Made by a program: the position numbers and the translations under genes. A stretch of DNA of 27,221 bases from Aquiflexum sp041751335. GTDB taxonomy: Bacteria; Bacteroidota; Bacteroidia; Cytophagales; Cyclobacteriaceae. The notes under the pieces were generated by a model. The model did not search any database, was not told where the DNA came from, and saw only the letters and a list, made by a program, of their open reading frames with translations. This document shows, piece by piece, positions 23,343 through 27,221 of this stretch. Within the stretch, counting starts at the first letter, position 1, and the number at the start of each line of letters is the position of its first letter. The DNA is taken from assembly GCF_041751335.1 (NCBI RefSeq), contig NZ_JBGSXS010000010.1, positions 1 through 27,221 of the forward strand, given 5' to 3'.

Positions 23343-25775
23343 ATGAGACCTATTTTATTTTATTTAATAATTTTAAATTTCACACTTTTCAGTTATAACT
23401 CCTTTTCACAGACATACACTATCAAGGGGAAAATTTCAGATGCAAACTCCAATCAGCCAATGGAATTTGCCAATATTGCCCTGCTCAATCCCGGAGATTC
23501 TTCTCTGGTAACAGGAGCAATGAGTGATCTGGATGGATTATTTTCATTTGAATCAGAAAGTGGTGAATATATTTTAAGAGCAGGCTTTATTGGTTATGAA
23601 AGTGGCTTCAAAAATATTTCTGTCGGCGACAAAAATATTCTTAATGTCGGTAACATCAGAATAAAGACAGATGCCACTAACCTTCAGGAAGTAGTGGTAG
23701 AAGGCGTATCTTCAATCTTCACCAGTGATATCGATAAGAGAATTTATAATGTAGAAAACAGTATTGTCGCCGAAGGGGCAACAGCAGCTGAACTTTTGGG
23801 AACGTTGCCATCCATTCAGGTAGATGAAGAGGGAGGGATATCGATGCGGGGAAGTGGTGAAGTGTTGATTTATATTAATGGAAGACCTTCCAATCTTTCT
23901 TCCTCAGATACAGACAACATACTATCCCAATTCCCAGCAAACAGTATAAAATCAGTGGAACTGATTACAAATCCTTCCTCTAGATATGATGCTGCAGGAG
24001 TGGGCGGAATAATAAACATTATTTTAAAAAAGAATCAGGACTTGGGTTTCAATGGTCAGGTAAATGCATCAATCGGAACGAGGGATAAATACCAGGCTGG
24101 AATAAACCTTAATTATAGAACGAATAAAGTAAATTATTTTGCCTCCTTTGACTTTCAGGACAGAAGACGGTTTAGAATAGCCGAGGGCCGAAGAGAGAAT
24201 TTTTTGGCGGGTATATCCAGATTTCTGGAAGAGGAAGGCGATGAAATTGAGAAACGTAGGGGTTCTTTAGTCAGAACAGGGATGGATTATAACATTACGG
24301 ACAATGCTGTTCTTGGCGTTTATGCCCAAGCAAATTTTGGAAGTGAAACGGAAGATGAACTTACGCTTCAGAACAATCTAAACTTCAATAATGAATTAGA
24401 CAGTATTTTCAGTAGAGATAGATTTGAAACCAGTAACCGGCTCAATTTTGAAACTGGTATCTATTATACCCTAGATTTGGATTCAACTGGAAAAAAATTA
24501 AATACCTCCATTTCATATGCTTACGACAATAGAGATCAATCACAGTTTACAGACCAGACATTCTTCAACTCATTTAATGAATTTGTCCCTGAAAACAGTC
24601 TGACCCAATTGGATGAAAGCATAAGGGAAAGCAATTTTTCCATATTTCAATTGGACTACGAAAATCCTCTTGGAGAAACGGGCAAATTAGAAGCAGGAGT
24701 AAAAGGAACCTTTGGAGAATGGAAAAGAGACCAATCTTTTGCGCAAGGAATGGCATCAAATAACTTTAATCCGGTCCCGATTGATTCTTTAAATGACATG
24801 TATACGTTTAATGAAGATGTCTACGCATCTTACCTAATCTACCGAAACAGATTAAATAAGTTTGGATATCAGGTCGGACTTAGAGGTGAATATACCCGAA
24901 CTTTGGGTCAGTTAGAAAGCTCTGGAGAAGAATTCATCAATAATTATTTCAATTTATTTCCAAGTGTTTACACTTCCTACATCCTAGGTGAAGAACAGGA
25001 AATTTCTATCAATTACAGCAGAAGAATTTCAAGACCCAATATTTGGGCACTTTCTCCCATCTATAACCTTAGGGATCAAATGAATTTTTCTGTGGGCAAC
25101 CCTACACTCCAACCTGAATTAACAGATAGCTATGAATTTGGATACATGAAAGGATGGTCTAGATACCTTTTAAATGCTACACTTTACCATAGATATTCCA
25201 CAAATGTGCAAACCAGAATCATCACCCTACTAGATGACAATATCACAGTTCAAAGTAGAGAAAATGCCAATATCAGAAAAAATACGGGATTGGAGTTGGT
25301 CAATCAGATTCAAGTGACTGATTGGTTTGACTTGGCTTTAACAGGAAACTTCTTTTACGCTGAGATATTTGGAGATAATCTAGGTGAAGGGTTTAATAAC
25401 TCCAATTTTAGCTGGACATTGAATTTATTGTCTACAATGGCCATACCAAAGCTATTTTCTGTACAGGTTCAAGGAAATTATAGAGGACCGATTGTCTTTC
25501 CACAAGGAGAAATTGAACCTTATTGGGGTTTGAATATTGGGTTGAGAAAAGATATCCTGAACAATAAAGCCACGGTAAGTCTGAATGTGAGTGATGTATT
25601 CAATACCCAGATATTTAGAATTAAAACTATTGACTCACGTTTTGTCTACAATAGAGCCTTCAACAGGGAAACCAGAATAGGCACACTAGGATTCACATAT
25701 AGGTTTGGGGGATTCAGAGATAAAAATGGTAAAAGAGATGGTGATAGGGAGGATATGGAAGACATGGATTTTTAA
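23343..25775 (+). CDS. TonB-dependent receptor with carboxypeptidase-like N-terminal domain
   Basis: The 810-residue outer-membrane protein has a signal peptide (MRPILFYLIILNFTLFSYNS, cut near Ser22) and a carboxypeptidase-regulatory-like beta-sandwich (about 25-108, KGKISDANSNQPMEFANIAL). Next come the linker NLQEVVVEG, a plug (about 125-232; GISMRGSGEVLIYINGRPS, SVELITNPSSRYDAAGVGGI) and a large barrel of the OMP_b-brl_3 type. It differs from SusC in lacking the SusC signature and in having no SusD partner. Such receptors take up siderophores, metals or other small ligands using TonB. The last strand LGFTYRFGGF is followed by a charged tail of 18 residues with eight Asp/Glu after about residue 792. 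It is flanked by its own promoter and terminator, so it is monocistronic; the ligand is unknown. Confidence 0.92.
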   Translation: MRPILFYLIILNFTLFSYNSFSQTYTIKGKISDANSNQPMEFANIALLNPGDSSLVTGAMSDLDGLFSFESESGEYILRAGFIGYESGFKNISVGDKNILNVGNIRIKTDATNLQEVVVEGVSSIFTSDIDKRIYNVENSIVAEGATAAELLGTLPSIQVDEEGGISMRGSGEVLIYINGRPSNLSSSDTDNILSQFPANSIKSVELITNPSSRYDAAGVGGIINIILKKNQDLGFNGQVNASIGTRDKYQAGINLNYRTNKVNYFASFDFQDRRRFRIAEGRRENFLAGISRFLEEEGDEIEKRRGSLVRTGMDYNITDNAVLGVYAQANFGSETEDELTLQNNLNFNNELDSIFSRDRFETSNRLNFETGIYYTLDLDSTGKKLNTSISYAYDNRDQSQFTDQTFFNSFNEFVPENSLTQLDESIRESNFSIFQLDYENPLGETGKLEAGVKGTFGEWKRDQSFAQGMASNNFNPVPIDSLNDMYTFNEDVYASYLIYRNRLNKFGYQVGLRGEYTRTLGQLESSGEEFINNYFNLFPSVYTSYILGEEQEISINYSRRISRPNIWALSPIYNLRDQMNFSVGNPTLQPELTDSYEFGYMKGWSRYLLNATLYHRYSTNVQTRIITLLDDNITVQSRENANIRKNTGLELVNQIQVTDWFDLALTGNFFYAEIFGDNLGEGFNNSNFSWTLNLLSTMAIPKLFSVQVQGNYRGPIVFPQGEIEPYWGLNIGLRKDILNNKATVSLNVSDVFNTQIFRIKTIDSRFVYNRAFNRETRIGTLGFTYRFGGFRDKNGKRDGDREDMEDMDF

Positions 25776-25801
25776 TTTGAATTCTTAATATTAAAATATC
25801 C

Positions 25802-25828
25802 ACCTCCAAATAAATTTTATTTGGAGGT
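25802..25828 (+). terminator. Intrinsic terminator of the TonB receptor gene
   Basis: ACCTCCAAAT (25802-25811) pairs with ATTTGGAGGT (25819-25828) around a 7-base loop, followed by TTTATTATTT. It lies 26 bases past the stop codon. Confidence 0.8.
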
Positions 25829-25900
25829 TTTATTATTTAAAAGCCTCAACAAAAAATTATCTTTAAGAAAATTCATTTTTAAGTCATCACTACTTCACAA

Positions 25901-26620
25901 ATGAACTCTAAAATTAATATTTCGGAACAAATTATCTCAGAACTTAAATTGGCTTCAGATAAGGAGAAGATACTTTTTTTTACGCGCTTTTTTAAAACAG
26001 GAAAAGGTGAATACGGTGAAGGAGATCAATTCCTAGGTGTAAAAGTCCCTGCCCAAAGAAAAATAGCGAAGAAATATTGGAAAGAAACTGGGAAAAAGGA
26101 TTTGGAGACTTTGATTGCCTCTCCATACCATGAGGTGCGATTGACCGCCATATTCATCCTTGTACTCAATTATGAAAAATCAAAAACTGACTTTGAAAAA
26201 AAACAATGTGTGGATTTTTACCTTTCCAATAGGAAATCTGTAAACAATTGGGATTTGGTCGACAGTTCGGCCCATCTGATTTTGGGTTCATGGCTATTTG
26301 ATAAAAACAGGACACTGCTATATGACCTTGCCAATTCCTTTAATCTTTGGGACCAACGGATAGCCATTATCAGCACCTTTTATTTTATCCGAAAAAATGA
26401 TTTTAATGAAACCCTCAAAATCTCTGAGATCTTGCTTTCCCACAAACATGACTTGATCCATAAAGCTGTAGGCTGGATGCTGAGAGAGGTCGGGAACCGG
26501 GATTATGAAACCGAGTATGATTTTTTAAAAAAGCATTATAAAAAAATGCCTAGAACAATGCTTCGCTATGCCATAGAAAAATTTGATTTAAAGGTCAGGG
26601 AAATGTTTATGGCCAAATAG
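25901..26620 (+). CDS. DNA alkylation repair protein, AlkD-like (HEAT repeats)
   Basis: AlkD-family glycosylases remove bulky or positively charged 3-methyl and 7-methyl purines without base flipping. The 239-residue protein fits the family length and carries the typical motifs: FFKTGKGEYGEGDQFLGVKV (30-49), NNWDLVD (115-121) with Trp117 and Asp121 spaced as the catalytic Trp109/Asp113 of Bacillus AlkD, LWDQRIAI (149-156) with an Arg matching Arg148, GWMLREVG (191-198) with the third Trp, and the ending PRTMLRYAIEKF. The aligned residues are from memory of the family. No other repair gene is adjacent. The start is the first ATG; no clear promoter was identified. Confidence 0.93.
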   Translation: MNSKINISEQIISELKLASDKEKILFFTRFFKTGKGEYGEGDQFLGVKVPAQRKIAKKYWKETGKKDLETLIASPYHEVRLTAIFILVLNYEKSKTDFEKKQCVDFYLSNRKSVNNWDLVDSSAHLILGSWLFDKNRTLLYDLANSFNLWDQRIAIISTFYFIRKNDFNETLKISEILLSHKHDLIHKAVGWMLREVGNRDYETEYDFLKKHYKKMPRTMLRYAIEKFDLKVREMFMAK

Positions 26621-26676
26621 ACTTTCCTTGCTGATATTTTTTCTAAATTAGTAGAATAACAAAACCACTAAATCCC

Positions 26677-27221
26677 ATGAAAACCCCCGTCTTATTTTTG
26701 CTGCTTTCCATTATCTCATTTCCTGCATTTTCCCAAACAATTCCCAGCAAGGAAATACAGATAAAAACTGCCCTTCTGGCTGCACCTGAAGATAAAAGAG
26801 AAGGCGCAATGGTCTATGGTTATAATGATAAAGGAGAATTTATCGTGTTGAGAAAGGGAACCAATGAATTGATCTGTCTGGCCGATGATCCAAAAAGTCC
26901 AGGCTTCAATGCCTCCTGCTACCATATTGGGCTGGAACCTTTTATGGAAAGGGGAAGACAATTGAAGAAAGAAGGGAAAGGTTTTCAGGATATATTTGAC
27001 ATCCGAGAGGAAGAAGTGAAAAACGGCAAACTCAAAATGCCCAAAGATGGGGCTACCCTTTTTGTATTGTCCGCAGACGCCGAAAATTACAACCTCCAAA
27101 CCGGAGAAGTCAAAGACTCCTATCTCCGATACGTGGTTTATATCCCTTGGGCTACCGAAGCAAGCACCGGCCTGCCCCTAAAACCATCAGGTCCCGCCAT
27201 GCCCTGGATCATGGATCCCGG
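26677..27221 (+). CDS. Secreted protein of unknown function, truncated by window end
   Basis: An ATG at 26677 opens a frame that runs to the window edge (181 complete codons seen). It starts with a signal peptide (MKTPVLFLLLSIISFPAFS, then QTIPS) and a mature part of mixed charged strands: YGYNDKGEFIVLRKGTNELI, then CLADDPKSPGFNASCYH with two Cys that could form a disulfide, a Glu/Lys-rich helix (FMERGRQLKKEGKGF) and YVVYIPWATEASTGLPL. I recognise it only as a conserved-looking Bacteroidetes periplasmic protein; no function is known to me. A leftward open frame at 26716-27099 lies opposite and is rejected as a shadow. Confidence 0.7.
   Translation, partial: MKTPVLFLLLSIISFPAFSQTIPSKEIQIKTALLAAPEDKREGAMVYGYNDKGEFIVLRKGTNELICLADDPKSPGFNASCYHIGLEPFMERGRQLKKEGKGFQDIFDIREEEVKNGKLKMPKDGATLFVLSADAENYNLQTGEVKDSYLRYVVYIPWATEASTGLPLKPSGPAMPWIMDP

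Noticed and set aside
26716..27099. Leftward 127-aa open frame at the right end
   Set aside because: The opposite rightward frame has a start, a clean signal peptide and good composition; the leftward one is Phe-rich shadow sequence.

Overview
The window looks like a chromosomal segment of a marine or freshwater Bacteroidetes, most likely a Cytophagales member of the Cyclobacteriaceae type. This is inferred from gene content: a SusC/SusD pair, very large FG-GAP/VCBS lipoproteins, a DUF2851 protein and many outer-membrane barrels ending in Phe. It is also supported by several Bacteroidetes-type promoters (TTG or TTTG, 19-21 bp, TAnnTTTG) and by the lack of clear Shine-Dalgarno sequences. No database search was possible, so the taxon is an inference.

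Layout. (a) 1-910: a decaying VapBC-type toxin-antitoxin locus read leftward. VapB appears intact, but the PIN toxin is reduced to 42 residues. A frameshifted small ORF with its own promoter precedes it, followed to the right by an island of hairpin repeats and a CTTTGCG period-8 repeat. (b) 914-12,855: a leftward locus in the order susC, susD, terminator-like hairpin, 1098-aa VCBS/ASPIC lipoprotein, 196-aa lipoprotein, 1108-aa VCBS/ASPIC lipoprotein. It resembles a polysaccharide-utilisation or nutrient-uptake locus without any recognisable enzyme or regulator. It is the best candidate here for a poorly described system: an outer-membrane TonB-dependent transporter and its SusD lid, plus two paralogous surface lipoproteins of about 1100 residues with predicted calcium-binding loops.

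(c) 13,385-14,457: a small one-helix membrane protein and a MOSC-domain (YcbX/mARC-like) molybdenum-cofactor protein, rightward, ending in a strong hairpin shared with the convergent gene. (d) 14,515-18,308: leftward genes for an outer-membrane barrel, hemE (uroporphyrinogen decarboxylase) with a collagen-like lipoprotein just upstream, an anchored unknown protein and another barrel. (e) 18,492-22,492: rightward DUF2851, a NeuD/PglD-like acyltransferase, trhO (tRNA U34 hydroxylase) and a uridine-phosphorylase-like enzyme. (f) 22,532-27,221: a small leftward ORF with a canonical promoter, a TonB-dependent receptor of the large barrel type, an AlkD-like HEAT-repeat DNA glycosylase, and a secreted unknown protein cut by the window end.

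No tRNA, rRNA, CRISPR array, complete insertion sequence, integrase or phage gene was seen. The mobile or decayed signals are limited to the toxin-antitoxin remnant, the palindromic repeats and one orphan coding fragment at 22,924-23,049.
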